Positions 26,325 through 35,354 of a stretch of 64,000 nt of DNA are shown piece after piece. The position numbers and the translations under genes were made by a program. The DNA is from Herpetosiphon aurantiacus DSM 785. GTDB taxonomy: Bacteria; Chloroflexota; Chloroflexia; Chloroflexales; Herpetosiphonaceae. Under the pieces are notes generated by a model. That model was not told the origin of the DNA and searched no databases. It worked only from the letters and a program-made list of their open reading frames with translations. Every line of letters starts with the position of its first letter. Position 1 is the first letter of the stretch. Location: positions 5,533,199 through 5,597,198 of the forward strand of contig CP000875.1 of the NCBI GenBank assembly GCA_000018565.1, in the 5' to 3' direction.

Positions 26325-28061
26325 CTAACTTGCCTCCTGCTGGATTTGCTCAGCTTGTTTTTGCTTTTCCATCTCGACCAATACCCGCCGTAGCACTTTG
26401 CCAACTTGGGTTTTGGGCAGTTCCTCAATAAATTCCACTTGAGTTGGAACTTTATAAGGTGCGAGATTTTCTTTGCAAAAATCGCGAATTTCTTTGGCGG
26501 TGGCAGCTGCATCGGGCTTGAGCACCACAAAGGCTTTAACTGTTTCACCACGGTAGGTATCAGGAATGCCAGCCACCGCCGCTTCAAGCACGGCTGGGTG
26601 CATAAACAGCACTTCCTCGACTTCACGTGGCACAATATTATAGCCCGAAGCGATAATTAAGTCTTTCTTGCGATCGACCACATAGAAATAACCATCGCTA
26701 TCGGTTTTGACAATATCGCCAGTGCGCAGCCAACCATCTTCGGTCAGTACTTTGGCGGTTTCATCATCGCGACCCCAATAGCCCTTCATAATTTGCGGCG
26801 CACGAATCAGCAATTCGCCTTCACGCTCTGAGCCAATTGGCAACGGTGCTTCGGTCTCAAGATCCAAAATTTGCACTTCAACATCGGGCATTGGTACGCC
26901 AATTGAGCCAGATTTGCGCGTGCCAAAAACTGGGTTACAGTGAGTAACTGGAGCCGCTTCGGTCAGGCCGTAGCCTTCGACCAAACGCCCGCCAGTCAAT
27001 TCACCAAATTTCTCTTGAACTTCCATTGGCAAGGCCGCTGAGCCACTGATACAGGCCTTGATCGAGCGCAAATTGTATTTATCAATATCTTTGTGATTGA
27101 TAATCCCAATGTAGAGCGCTGGCACACCTGGGAAGATCGTTGCGCGTTCGTTGTGTAAGGCTTCCAACACACCATCAACTGGCCGTGGATTAGGAATGAT
27201 CACCATTTCTGCGCCAATTGCCACCGCAAAGCACATGCCGACCGTCATCCCATAGACATGGAAAAACGGAATAGCACACATGACACGCTCTTGGCCAGCT
27301 TTAAGGTCGTTCATCCAATTCAACAATTGGCTGGTGTTGGCCATAATGTTGTAGTGGGTCAGCATCGCTGCCTTGGGAGCGCCAGTTGTACCGCCAGTAT
27401 ATTGAAACAGCGCCACATCATGGCCATCCATCACCACTTTAGGCGGGGCGGGTGGATATTCAGCCAGCAAGGTGCTAAACATCAAGGTCGTGCGATCGGG
27501 GGTAATCTCAACCCAACTGGGGTCTTTTTGCTGGGTGCGCCGCACAAGTATACTTTGGGGGAAGGATAAAACATCGTGAACGTAGGTGACGATCACGCGT
27601 TTGAGCGGGGTTTCGGCCAAAATTTCTTGAACTTTAGGGTAGAACGGGCTAAGCACAAAAATTGTCTCAGCGCCAGAGTCGGCCAATTGATGCTTGAGTT
27701 CGCGTGGCGAGTAGGTTGGGTTGATGTTGACAACCGTGGCTCCCAAACGCAGCGCCGCGAAAAAACCAATTACAAACTGAGGCGTGTTGGGCAACATAAT
27801 CGCAAAGCGATCGCCCTTGCGAACACCCAAGCCATGCAAGGCTGTGGCAAACCGATCAACCGCTTCCTTCAATTGCCGATAAGTGAGCGAACCGCCAATT
27901 GCCACCCGACCACCAAGTACATATTTCAGTACAAAGTTTGTAGCCACCTGATTGGGATAATTGGCAACGGCGCTATCCAATAACGAAATCAACGGCTCAG
28001 TGGAGTACTGCAATGAGGGCTTGACCGTTGGCTCGTAGTGTGTTGTCCATGGCGTATCCAC
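26325..28061 (-). CDS. fadD: Long-chain fatty acid-CoA ligase (AMP-forming)
   Basis: A 578-residue member of the adenylate-forming superfamily. It has the phosphate-binding loop YTGGTTGAPKAAMLTH, the adenine motif EGYGLTEAAPVTHC, TGDIVK and the catalytic-lysine region PKTQVGKVLRR. It activates fatty acids to acyl-CoA through an acyl-AMP intermediate. Translation begins at GTG (28061), seven bases after a strong AGGAGG. Two CpXC genes follow closely. Confidence 0.93.
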   Translation of the reverse strand: MDTPWTTHYEPTVKPSLQYSTEPLISLLDSAVANYPNQVATNFVLKYVLGGRVAIGGSLTYRQLKEAVDRFATALHGLGVRKGDRFAIMLPNTPQFVIGFFAALRLGATVVNINPTYSPRELKHQLADSGAETIFVLSPFYPKVQEILAETPLKRVIVTYVHDVLSFPQSILVRRTQQKDPSWVEITPDRTTLMFSTLLAEYPPAPPKVVMDGHDVALFQYTGGTTGAPKAAMLTHYNIMANTSQLLNWMNDLKAGQERVMCAIPFFHVYGMTVGMCFAVAIGAEMVIIPNPRPVDGVLEALHNERATIFPGVPALYIGIINHKDIDKYNLRSIKACISGSAALPMEVQEKFGELTGGRLVEGYGLTEAAPVTHCNPVFGTRKSGSIGVPMPDVEVQILDLETEAPLPIGSEREGELLIRAPQIMKGYWGRDDETAKVLTEDGWLRTGDIVKTDSDGYFYVVDRKKDLIIASGYNIVPREVEEVLFMHPAVLEAAVAGIPDTYRGETVKAFVVLKPDAAATAKEIRDFCKENLAPYKVPTQVEFIEELPKTQVGKVLRRVLVEMEKQKQAEQIQQEAS

Positions 28062-28128
28062 GATGATACCTCCTCAACAGCGGACAAGCAAAACATTCGG
28101 AGAGGCAACAGGGCGAACAGGGTGGGTC

Positions 28129-28317
28129 TTAGGATGCAGGTGTTTCCTCGGTGTTCGGGTCGAACCAGCCCCGTTCTTGGGCAATGAATTTAATCGTGGC
28201 ATCGTCGGGGGGATACAAACCCGCCACTTGATAGGCATAGGCTAGCAAGGCCGCGCCGCCAACTAAACCCACAACTGCGCCAATTAAAAAGGCCAGAATC
28301 GCTCCAAAACGCCGCAT
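28129..28317 (-). CDS. Small single-pass membrane protein
   Basis: A 62-residue protein starting at an ATG with AAGGAG nine bases upstream; a longer frame from 28425 lacks such a site. One glycine-rich transmembrane helix (about 6-32) is followed by a short soluble tail (PPDDATIKFIAQERGWFDPNTE). It lies just upstream of fadD on the same strand. Function unknown. Confidence 0.65.
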   Translation of the reverse strand: MRRFGAILAFLIGAVVGLVGGAALLAYAYQVAGLYPPDDATIKFIAQERGWFDPNTEETPAS

Positions 28318-28535
28318 GCTGGAAACTCCTTGTGTGTCGGTGGAGACCATTGGGATAGCCAGTTTGGCCCATCCCCAACGGTAGAAACGCGCTACCATCA
28401 TAACGCATAGCATCATTAAGCGCAACCACCAGCCCTAGCAACATTTGGCCAAGCACGGGCGTACTAGACGACAGTTGTACAATGCAATTACCAAGTATGT
28501 TGCACATCTTTGTGCTAGCATTTGAGGAGCGTGTG

Positions 28536-29504
28536 ATGTCTGATAACGATTATCGACCTAAATTTGATCCCCAAACTGGCCAGCCCATCCCGAACCAACC
28601 CCAAGGCGGTTATCCACCACCACCGCCTCAAGGTGGCTATCCACCACCACCGCCCCAACCAAACTATGGTGCTCCAGCAGCAGGTGGCTACACCATGGCC
28701 AGCGAGCCAGGCCGCCCGCTCGATTTGCCCGAACCACCAGTTGCTTTGAGTGGCCGGGGCATGACCACTGGCTTGCGCTACAAAATTATTGGAACTGTGC
28801 TCCAAGCAGCGATCATCGAGCTTGATCCAGGCCAGATGATCTTCTCGGAAAGCGGCGGGATGTCGTGGATGAGCGGCAACGTTCAGATGAACACGAATTC
28901 TGGCGGCGGTATCGGCAAGATGTTCAAACGGGCTTTCTCAGGCGAATCGTTGTTCATTGTCGATTTCACGGTTGCAGGCGGCACTGGTTTGATTGGTTTT
29001 GCCAGCGAAATGCCCGGCAAGATTGTGCCATTGCACCTCGCCCCCGGCCAAGAAATCATCATGCAAAAAGATTCGTTTATGTGTGCCGAAAAGTCGGTTC
29101 AGCTTGATATTCACTTCCGCCGTAAATTGGGCGCAGGCCTGTTTGGCGGCGAAGGCTTTATCATGCAACGCGCGACTGGCCCAGGCGTGGTTTTTGCCGA
29201 GCTTGATGGCGAAGTCGTCGAATATTACTTGCAACCAGGCCAGGTGATGAAGGTCGATACTGGTCACGTGGCGATGTATGAGCCAAGCGTCCAGTTCGAT
29301 ATTGAAATGGTTCGCGGTTTCAAGAATATTCTCTTCGGCGGCGAAGGCTTGTTCCTGGCAACCTTGCGCGGCCCTGGTAAAGTTTGGCTGCAAACCATGC
29401 CTGTCATGAACGTTGCCAAGAAATTGGCCGAATACATGCCAGCCAGTGGTGGCGGCGGCAGCGCTGGCGGTAACATCATCGGCAGCATTCTCGGCGGCGA
29501 CTAA
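28536..29504 (+). CDS. AIM24/TIGR00266-family protein with Pro/Tyr-rich N-terminus
   Basis: A 322-residue protein. Residues 1-70 are low complexity (repeated GGYPPPPPQ), typical of an interaction or self-association tail. The rest is an AIM24-type beta-sandwich (about 85-300) with repeated FGGEG and PGQ segments, including [12 protein letters not shown] and [17 protein letters not shown]. Bacterial homologues are uncharacterised, and the mitochondrial AIM24 link is only by family. The ATG at 28536 is preceded by GAGGAG and preferred over 28482. A terminator follows. Confidence 0.88.
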   Translation: MSDNDYRPKFDPQTGQPIPNQPQGGYPPPPPQGGYPPPPPQPNYGAPAAGGYTMASEPGRPLDLPEPPVALSGRGMTTGLRYKIIGTVLQAAIIELDPGQMIFSESGGMSWMSGNVQMNTNSGGGIGKMFKRAFSGESLFIVDFTVAGGTGLIGFASEMPGKIVPLHLAPGQEIIMQKDSFMCAEKSVQLDIHFRRKLGAGLFGGEGFIMQRATGPGVVFAELDGEVVEYYLQPGQVMKVDTGHVAMYEPSVQFDIEMVRGFKNILFGGEGLFLATLRGPGKVWLQTMPVMNVAKKLAEYMPASGGGGSAGGNIIGSILGGD

Positions 29505-29518
29505 GCGCTAGCACTATT

Positions 29519-29560
29519 CCAGCGATGAGGGCAGCAACACCTTCATCGCTGGTTTGTTTT
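29519..29560 (+). terminator. Terminator after the AIM24-family gene
   Basis: CCAGCGATGA (29519-29528) pairs with TCATCGCTGG (29543-29552), followed by TTTGTTTT. Confidence 0.75.
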
Positions 29561-29569
29561 ATCTCGGGG

Positions 29570-29800
29570 ATTGGTTGTTGGGGATCGGGGATCGGATTTT
29601 GAAACGATGCAGAACCCGAAGCGCACGAACGAAAGATGGCTATGGGCTTTTGGATGCAGAATCATGAACAGACCACAAATTGTCCCGATAGCCGATAGCC
29701 TTAGGTTCTCTGCGCCTCTGAGTTAAAACCTAATCCCCAACAACGTGTCCCTAATCCCTCCTTTGACCTTTGACTTCTGCCTTTTGATTTTCTAAACAGA
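29570..29800. repeat. Dispersed quasi-repeats upstream of the acetyltransferase gene
   Basis: Holds GGGGATCGGGGATCGG, ACCCGAAGCGCACGAACG, TCTGCGCCTCTGAGTTAAA, a TCCCTAATCCCTCC stretch and TTTGACCTTTGACTTCTGCC. No gene is seen. Confidence 0.65.
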
Positions 29801-29809
29801 GGTTTTACC

Positions 29810-30253
29810 ATGGCAACGATTCGTTTAGAACCAATTACTGAGGAAAACTTACGGCCTGTACTCAAACTCAAAGTTCGCGATGATCAAACCCAATTTGTGG
29901 CGCAAAATATGTTTTCGGTGGCCGAGGCCTATGTGCACCCCGATTGGGAGCCACGCGCGATTTATGCCGATAGCGATTTGGTTGGCTTTGTGATGATGGG
30001 CCGCGACACTGAAACTGGCCACGATTGGATTATTCGCTTTATGATTGGGGCTGAACACCAAGGCAAGGGGTATTCCAAACCAGCACTTTTGGCCATCATC
30101 GATCATCTCAAGCATAAAGCCTATCGCACTGAAATTCGGCTGAGTTATGTGCCAGGCAATGAGGTAGCCGAAAAGCTTTATCAAAAAGTGGGCTTTGAAG
30201 CAACTGGCGAGGTCGAAGATGGCGAAATTATTATGCGCTTGAACGAGGCCTAA
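29810..30253 (+). CDS. GNAT-family N-acetyltransferase (polyamine acetyltransferase-like)
   Basis: A 147-residue single-domain GNAT protein. The acetyl-CoA-binding loop is EHQGKGYSKPAL, followed by EIRLSYVPGNEVAEKLYQKVGF. The N-terminus and overall length resemble BltD/SpeG-type spermidine or diamine acetyltransferases. It would transfer acetyl from acetyl-CoA to an amine in the cytoplasm; the substrate is inferred. It is monocistronic or leads into the lipoprotein gene 83 bp on. Confidence 0.85.
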   Translation: MATIRLEPITEENLRPVLKLKVRDDQTQFVAQNMFSVAEAYVHPDWEPRAIYADSDLVGFVMMGRDTETGHDWIIRFMIGAEHQGKGYSKPALLAIIDHLKHKAYRTEIRLSYVPGNEVAEKLYQKVGFEATGEVEDGEIIMRLNEA

Positions 30254-30336
30254 TTCGATTATCAGCAACCCATCAGAGCGGTGTCACCCCAAACCGATCA
30301 TAGGCGGCGTATACTGCACGATGAAAGGAGGCCATC

Positions 30337-31350
30337 GTGCACCGTTATTCACGTCTCATGCTTATTTTGGGCCTTGCATTGCTCAGCGCTTGCAGCAATA
30401 GCAGCCCAGCTACGATACAACCATTGCCCGAACAACCTACCGCAAGTATTCCGGCAGCCAACCCCGATCAACCAACCTCAACTCCGGCAGTCAGTCAAAC
30501 CGCAGTCAGTGAGGATAATTCCGCTCCACCCAGCCCACCCAATCTACCAGCATTCGATGATCGTCAAGATCCGCTGAGCTTATTGGCGAGCTTTTATAAT
30601 GCGATCAATCGTGCCGACTATCAACGTGCCTATGGCTATTTTGAAGTCGCGCCAATGCCGTTTGATCAATTTGAGCAAGGCTATGAGCAAACACTCAGCG
30701 TCAAGGTGTTGATCGATCCGCATTTTGTAATTGATGTTGGTGCTGGCAACCAAAACACGCGAGTTGCCGCTGGCTTGATTGCTTATGATCGTCAAGCAGG
30801 TTGGCAATATTTTGTAGGTTGCTATGAATTGCATCGGGTCAATATCAACGGCCCAACTGAGCCTTGGCAAATTCGCAACAGCCAATTTGAGCTGACCAAC
30901 GATTTACAAGCTATGAGCCAACAGCTTGGCCAAATTTGCCCAGCGATCGAGCCACCAGCCAGAGTTCAAACGCCTGAACAAACGTTAGCCCTGTATATCT
31001 CCACGTTGAACCAAGCCAATTATGCTCAAGCTTGGAATTATTGGCACGAACAACCAGCCAGCGATGTAGCAGCCTGGAGCCAGCAATTCGAGTCAAATCA
31101 ATTTATCCAAGTGGTTATCAACCCACAAGGCTTGATTGATGCTGGCGCTGGCAATCTGTATTATTCGACCAATCTGGTGTGGCTAACCAACGATCAAGCT
31201 GGTCAATTGCAAGTGCAAGCAGGCTGTGTCACCTTGCATCGCAACAACACCGAGCCAGATCAGCCGTGGAAAATGCAGAACCTGACGTTACAAACATTGC
31301 AAGCAAACCCTAGAGCGCTCGATCAGTCACTCAATAACCAATGCCAATAA
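30337..31350 (+). CDS. Lipoprotein with two repeated domains
   Basis: A 337-residue exported lipoprotein. Translation starts at GTG five bases after AAAGGAGG. The signal sequence ends in the lipobox LLSAC (Cys19). After a Pro/Ser/Thr-rich linker (20-75) come two homologous domains (about 80-195 and 210-325). Each has a helix pattern YNAINRADYQRAYGYF or STLNQANYAQAWNYW, a VIDVGAGN or LIDAGAGN turn, and a single conserved Cys before LHR. They look like SnoaL/NTF2-like folds. No catalytic residues are evident, so ligand binding is a guess. Confidence 0.8.
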   Translation: MHRYSRLMLILGLALLSACSNSSPATIQPLPEQPTASIPAANPDQPTSTPAVSQTAVSEDNSAPPSPPNLPAFDDRQDPLSLLASFYNAINRADYQRAYGYFEVAPMPFDQFEQGYEQTLSVKVLIDPHFVIDVGAGNQNTRVAAGLIAYDRQAGWQYFVGCYELHRVNINGPTEPWQIRNSQFELTNDLQAMSQQLGQICPAIEPPARVQTPEQTLALYISTLNQANYAQAWNYWHEQPASDVAAWSQQFESNQFIQVVINPQGLIDAGAGNLYYSTNLVWLTNDQAGQLQVQAGCVTLHRNNTEPDQPWKMQNLTLQTLQANPRALDQSLNNQCQ

Positions 31351-31406
31351 GTGAATTTCATTGATTAGGTTATGCGTCAGGACGATGGTTTTAGATATCG
31401 TACAAA

Positions 31407-31480
31407 TTGCCATTTAGGGGGTACAGGGGGGATGAAAACCACCTGCGTTTCCCGCCTTGAGGCGGGACGGAAGGGTGGTG
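31407..31480. other. Three-stem structured intergenic element, copy 2
   Basis: A diverged copy of 12478-12551. GCCATT pairs with GGTGGT; a hairpin CAGG..GG/CC.CCTG keeps loop ATGAAAA; a hairpin CCCGCC/GGCGGG replaces CCCTCC/GGAGGG by compensatory change. The segments GTTTCCC and GGGACGGAAGGGTGG are conserved. Confidence 0.6.
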
Positions 31481-31616
31481 ATAACGCTGATTCTGAAAAT
31501 ACATGAATCTTAATTTGGTGAACTATGCATGTGAAAAGACCATCGCGAACCAACAAACCAAAATCAACTAAACTATACTCAATGAAACAAGTTTGAAACA
31601 TCGAGGGATACCATTC

Positions 31617-32060
31617 ATGCCTGTTGCCAAACGCCTACGCGGCTTATGGATCGATGCAGTGTTGTTGGGGCTAGCCATTTCATTGTTTATTCCAGCGATT
31701 GGGGCGGCTCAAGTAGCTGGATTTTCGCTGGAATTAACGATCGCACTCTTGCTGTTGCTCATTGGCGGCTTGATCGCGAAGGCAATTCGCCATGGAATGC
31801 ATTTATATAGCCCGCCAGCCGAACGCGAAGCCAAACTCAACGGTCAGCTTCAGCAGGCGCTGGTTGTGAGTGCCACCCCAACTGGCTGGCTACGCGGCAC
31901 GTATGGTCGGCGAATTTTTGAGTTTGAGCTGGAGTTACGCCTCGAACAAACCGCGCTTAAAATCTATCCATTCCTCGAACTGCTCAAAGCACCTGATGCA
32001 GGTGATATGGTGCAAGTCAAAATTCACCCCGATAATCCCAACGTCATTGTGCTCGCTTAA
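31617..32060 (+). CDS. Small membrane protein with C-terminal soluble domain
   Basis: A 147-residue protein with two transmembrane helices (about 14-55) and a beta-rich soluble domain (about 70-147) ending KIHPDNPNVIVLA. The ending resembles proteins whose C-terminal domain carries an ordered D-P-x-N-P motif, but no function is known. The ATG at 31617 with GAGGGA upstream is preferred over a TTG at 31593. A terminator follows immediately. Confidence 0.75.
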   Translation: MPVAKRLRGLWIDAVLLGLAISLFIPAIGAAQVAGFSLELTIALLLLLIGGLIAKAIRHGMHLYSPPAEREAKLNGQLQQALVVSATPTGWLRGTYGRRIFEFELELRLEQTALKIYPFLELLKAPDAGDMVQVKIHPDNPNVIVLA

Positions 32061-32064
32061 GCTT

Positions 32065-32104
32065 GAAGCGCTCTTGTCGGCAATCCAACAAGGGCGCTTC
32101 GTTT
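32065..32104 (+). terminator. Terminator after the small membrane protein gene
   Basis: A 13-bp stem GAAGCGCTCTTGT/ACAAGGGCGCTTC with one G-U pair, followed by GTTT. Confidence 0.75.
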
Positions 32105-32159
32105 AGCTCGGCAATAAGCCAAAAAGACCAAAAGCAAACAAACGAGGCTGCTGAGGCAA

Positions 32160-32756
32160 TTATGAGAGCAAAGCTTCAGCATCGATGATCGTCTGGGCAA
32201 TATCTTTGAGCTTGACCCGTTTTTCGCGTGCCCGATGGCGCAACCGTTCATAGGCATCGTGTTCGCTAATATTCAAGCGCTGCATCAAAATCCCTTTGGC
32301 TCGCTCGATCAATTTGCGAGCTTCCAGCGATTCGTGCAAAGCATCAACTTCTTGGCGCAACGCACGAATTTCGGCAAAGCGAGCTAAGGCAATATCAATC
32401 GCTGGGGTTAATGCTTCCATCGTGACTGGTTTGACCAAATAGCCCAGTGCCCCAGCCCGTTCAGCCTTGCGAATGGTGTCGCGGTCGGTAAAAGCGGTTA
32501 CCATCACAATTGGCATCGGGCGCTCAGCATAAAGCCGTGCGGCAACCTCGGTGCCTTCCAATTCGGGCAACTTAACATCAAGAATCGCCATATCTGGCTC
32601 TAATTGGCGTGCCAACTCCAAGGCTTGGGTTCCGGTGCGGGCAACGCCCACCACCTGAAAGCCCAAATCGGTCAAATATTCTTCCATGGTCAAGGCCACT
32701 AGCTCGTTGTCTTCGGCTAACAAAATCCGAATTGTGGCTCGCTGCTCATCAGACAT
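32160..32756 (-). CDS. Response regulator with ANTAR RNA-binding domain (PdtaR/AmiR-NasT type)
   Basis: A 198-residue regulator. The receiver domain (about 9-125) has acidic Glu15/Asp16, phosphoacceptor Asp60 in AILDVKLP and Lys in LVKPV. A short coiled-coil (about 128-145) leads to the ANTAR domain (about 142-198; RKLIERAKGILMQRL, then EHDAYERLRHRA). ANTAR proteins bind paired RNA hairpins and block terminators. No paired histidine kinase or recognisable target leader is in the window. The gene faces away from the DnaA-box region. Confidence 0.92.
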   Translation of the reverse strand: MSDEQRATIRILLAEDNELVALTMEEYLTDLGFQVVGVARTGTQALELARQLEPDMAILDVKLPELEGTEVAARLYAERPMPIVMVTAFTDRDTIRKAERAGALGYLVKPVTMEALTPAIDIALARFAEIRALRQEVDALHESLEARKLIERAKGILMQRLNISEHDAYERLRHRAREKRVKLKDIAQTIIDAEALLS

Positions 32757-32794
32757 AACAAGGCTCCGTCTTCACTAGAAATGGCTGCCTACAT

Positions 32795-33430
32795 CCTAGC
32801 ATACTTTAAAAAGCATTTACACAGAGAATAAACAGGCAAATAAACACCTAAATATGTAGATAAATTCAATAAATTTAAATTTTAGGCTCGTAAGATTTAG
32901 TTTATATGCATGTTCAGTTTCAACTTTTCCCAATTGGTTTAAATCCAATGCGCAGCATTGGGGATATCCCCAATATATTATTTAATTAGGATCATGAAAT
33001 AGACGTTAACAGTAGAGCATGTGGATTTGTGGAAAGATCACGTTTCATGCTGTTGTAGTGGCCCATGATTGATCGGGATAGATCGTGGAAGAGTTTCCCC
33101 ATGTTCCCCATGGGTTTGGGGATTAGTGCATGATGTGGATTGTTATGCACGATCGGCGCACATGCTTTCCCCATGATTGTCCACATGACGGCGAGTTTTC
33201 CACACCGAAGGGCTAGTTATCCCCATTTTGTGGATAACTTTGGGGATAACTGGCGAATAAACGGGGATAACGCTAAATCTAGGACAGGTTTTAGTTACAT
33301 GGCCCTAGATATAGTAGGCCTGCCGCGTGGACGATATGTGGAAAAGCTGCTGATAACTCGGTGGAAAACCTCTGGATAGCATGATCGGCTCATGAGCCTG
33401 TGGATAGCTGTGGAAACATGTGGACAATCC
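32795..33430. other. oriC: Candidate replication origin, left module: DnaA-box cluster with AT-rich region
   Basis: An AT-rich stretch (about 32795-32940) is followed by a perfect palindrome ATTGGGGATATCCCCAAT (32957-32974). At least 13 DnaA-box-like 9-mers then follow. One is exact (TGTGGATAA, 33229-33237). Near matches are at 33020, 33028, 33134, 33177, 33196, 33217, 33241, 33262, 33337 and 33360. A 10-bp phased trio is at 33399, 33409 and 33419. No convincing gene lies in this 748-bp gap. Confidence 0.55.
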
Positions 33431-33448
33431 GATCCCAAAATTTGGGCA

Positions 33449-33483
33449 CAAAAAAGCCCCAACTGAAGCATCAGTTGAGGCCA
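33449..33483 (-). terminator. Terminator of the BFN-domain gene
   Basis: On the minus strand CCTCAACTGA pairs with TCAGTTGGGG around loop TGCT and is followed by six Ts. Confidence 0.85.
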
Positions 33484-33504
33484 AAGGAGCGGGCTACGGG
33501 CGAG

Positions 33505-34041
33505 CTATTGATCCGATTCAGGATCAATTGAGTCGATGAATTTACGGAAGATCGAAAGCTCTTCCTCATCGGTGGTCGGGGCGGCCTCTGGCTCAGCCTG
33601 CGAAACCGATGTTGTCGGAATATCTTCGCTTTCGTCTTGGTCGTCCATCATATGGCCCAATTCATCCATCACATGATCGGCCACGAAAATGGGAGCTTCA
33701 GCGCGAACTGCCAAGGCAATTGCATCGCTCGAACGTGAATCAAGCTCAATGGCTTGGCCATTGTTATCGACAACTAAGCGAGCAAAGAAGGTGCTATCGC
33801 GAAAATCGCTAACCACAACTTCGCGAATCGTGCCGCCCAGTGCTTTGACAGTTGCCAAGAGCAGATCGTGGGTCATTGGGCGTGGTGGCTCGTGGCCTTG
33901 GACTGCTAGTGCAATTGCATCGGCTTCAAACGGGCCGATCCAGATTGTCACATAGCGACGGCTGTTAAGTTCCCGCAGGACAACAATCCGTTGTTGTGTG
34001 AGTAGACTAAAGCGTATGCTATCAACCTGGACGCGAACCAT
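33505..34041 (-). CDS. Bifunctional nuclease (BFN/DUF151) family protein
   Basis: A 178-residue protein. The DUF151 domain (about 1-130) has VLRELNSRRYVTIWIGPFEA, PRPMTHDLL and a DSRSSDAIALAVR segment, followed by an acidic tail. Plant and Mycobacterium family members have been described as bifunctional nucleases, but bacterial roles are mostly unknown. It lies between the two DnaA-box-rich regions, with a terminator after it and pyrD upstream on the same strand. Confidence 0.9.
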   Translation of the reverse strand: MVRVQVDSIRFSLLTQQRIVVLRELNSRRYVTIWIGPFEADAIALAVQGHEPPRPMTHDLLLATVKALGGTIREVVVSDFRDSTFFARLVVDNNGQAIELDSRSSDAIALAVRAEAPIFVADHVMDELGHMMDDQDESEDIPTTSVSQAEPEAAPTTDEEELSIFRKFIDSIDPESDQ

Positions 34042-34204
34042 AACGCTGAAACCTTTCTATGCATCATCGTGGTGCATACTTAGTTAATTGCCGCTCCATG
34101 CGATGCATCTTACCACGCCACCTAGGGCAGCGCAACCAGTTATGTCATGCTCTGGTGTCATCTTGATTTTGCCATACGGGTGACTTTGCGTCCCCTCTCT
34201 AGCG

Positions 34205-35275
34205 CTAAACTGCTGACCCAACGGCTGTTTGAATTGAATCAAAGCCATCGCGCCGTAGTAATGCTGCTAGCTCGCGGTTGATTGTGCCAACCAATTGTGG
34301 CCCGGCATAGATCAGGCTGGTATAGAGTTGCACGGCACTCGCGCCAGCCAAAATCCGTTCGTAAGCATCTTGGCCGTTGGCAATTCCGCCAACGCCAATC
34401 AAGGGCAATTTGCCGTTGGTTGTTTGATAGATATATTTGAGGGTTGCCAAGGCCTTGGTTTTGAGCGGAGCGCCACTTAAGCCGCCAGTTTCGGTTTGCT
34501 GAGCAGAACGTAAATTTTCGCGACTGACGGTTGTATTGGTGGCGATAATCCCATCAACTCCAGCGTCGAGGGCTGCGCCAAGCGCTGCCTCCAAGCCTTC
34601 GCGATCTTCATCGGGCGAGAGTTTAACGAACAACGGGGCTTGATGGCGTAATTGTTGGCGGGCAGTTTTGACAACCTGCAATAGTTCAGTCAATGGCTCG
34701 CGGCGGCTGAGTTCGCGCAAACCAGGCGTATTCGGCGAAGAAATATTGATCACAATGTAATCGGCATATTCACCAAGCAAATTAATACCTTGGCGATAAT
34801 CATCAGCAGCTTGTTCGTTTGGCGTAATTTTATTCTTGCCCAAATTAATCCCAAGTGGAATGATGCGTGGCTGTTTGGCTAAACGTTGAGCAAGCGCTGC
34901 AATTCCTGCATTATTAAATCCCATTCGATTGATTAATGCATGATCCTCGATTAAACGAAATAAACGCGGCTGTTCATTGCCAGCTTGAGGCTTGGGCGTA
35001 ACTGTGCCCAATTCCAAAAAACCAAAACCCAATTGACTCATTCCACGGATATGCGTGCCATCTTTATCGAAACCTGCTGCTAAACCAACCGGATTATTAA
35101 ACGTTAACCCACATAAATTGGTTTTAAGCAATGGGTCATTGTGATGGAAGGAACGGAATAAAGCTGAGGTAAATGGTAAACGAGTGGCCAAATCTAGGCC
35201 TAAAGTGGTTAACCGATGAGCTTTTTCTGGTGGTAAACGAAACAAAAGTGCTTTTGCAAGCTGATAGCTGCGCAT
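34205..35275 (-). CDS. pyrD: Dihydroorotate dehydrogenase (quinone), class 2
   Basis: A 356-residue membrane-associated flavoprotein that oxidises dihydroorotate to orotate with quinone in pyrimidine synthesis. It shows GLAAGFDKDG, the substrate loop NRMGFNNAG, ISSPNTPGLR, KLSPDED and the FMN-phosphate motif GVGGIANGQDAYER. The N-terminal helices typical of class 2 are present. The ATG at 35275 with TGAGG six bases upstream is preferred over the TTG at 35287. A TATAAT promoter element is at 35326-35331. Confidence 0.95.
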   Translation of the reverse strand: MRSYQLAKALLFRLPPEKAHRLTTLGLDLATRLPFTSALFRSFHHNDPLLKTNLCGLTFNNPVGLAAGFDKDGTHIRGMSQLGFGFLELGTVTPKPQAGNEQPRLFRLIEDHALINRMGFNNAGIAALAQRLAKQPRIIPLGINLGKNKITPNEQAADDYRQGINLLGEYADYIVINISSPNTPGLRELSRREPLTELLQVVKTARQQLRHQAPLFVKLSPDEDREGLEAALGAALDAGVDGIIATNTTVSRENLRSAQQTETGGLSGAPLKTKALATLKYIYQTTNGKLPLIGVGGIANGQDAYERILAGASAVQLYTSLIYAGPQLVGTINRELAALLRRDGFDSIQTAVGSAV

Positions 35276-35325
35276 ACAAAGCCTCAAATCTATGATTTTG
35301 GCCGCGACTATCGTTGGCCTTGGCG

Positions 35326-35331
35326 ATTATA
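35326..35331 (-). promoter_or_regulatory. Putative -10 element of pyrD
   Basis: TATAAT on the minus strand, about 50 bp upstream of the pyrD ATG. No clear -35 is seen, and the 9-mer array begins just upstream, so array-bound protein could affect pyrD. Confidence 0.45.
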
Positions 35332-35354
35332 CACAATCATTTGCGGGCCATGAA

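Noticed and set aside
33140-33379. A 79-codon frame and others in the DnaA-box region as genes
   Set aside because: No ribosome-binding site; the frame follows from repeated TGTGGATAA-like sequence, and composition is unlike neighbouring genes.
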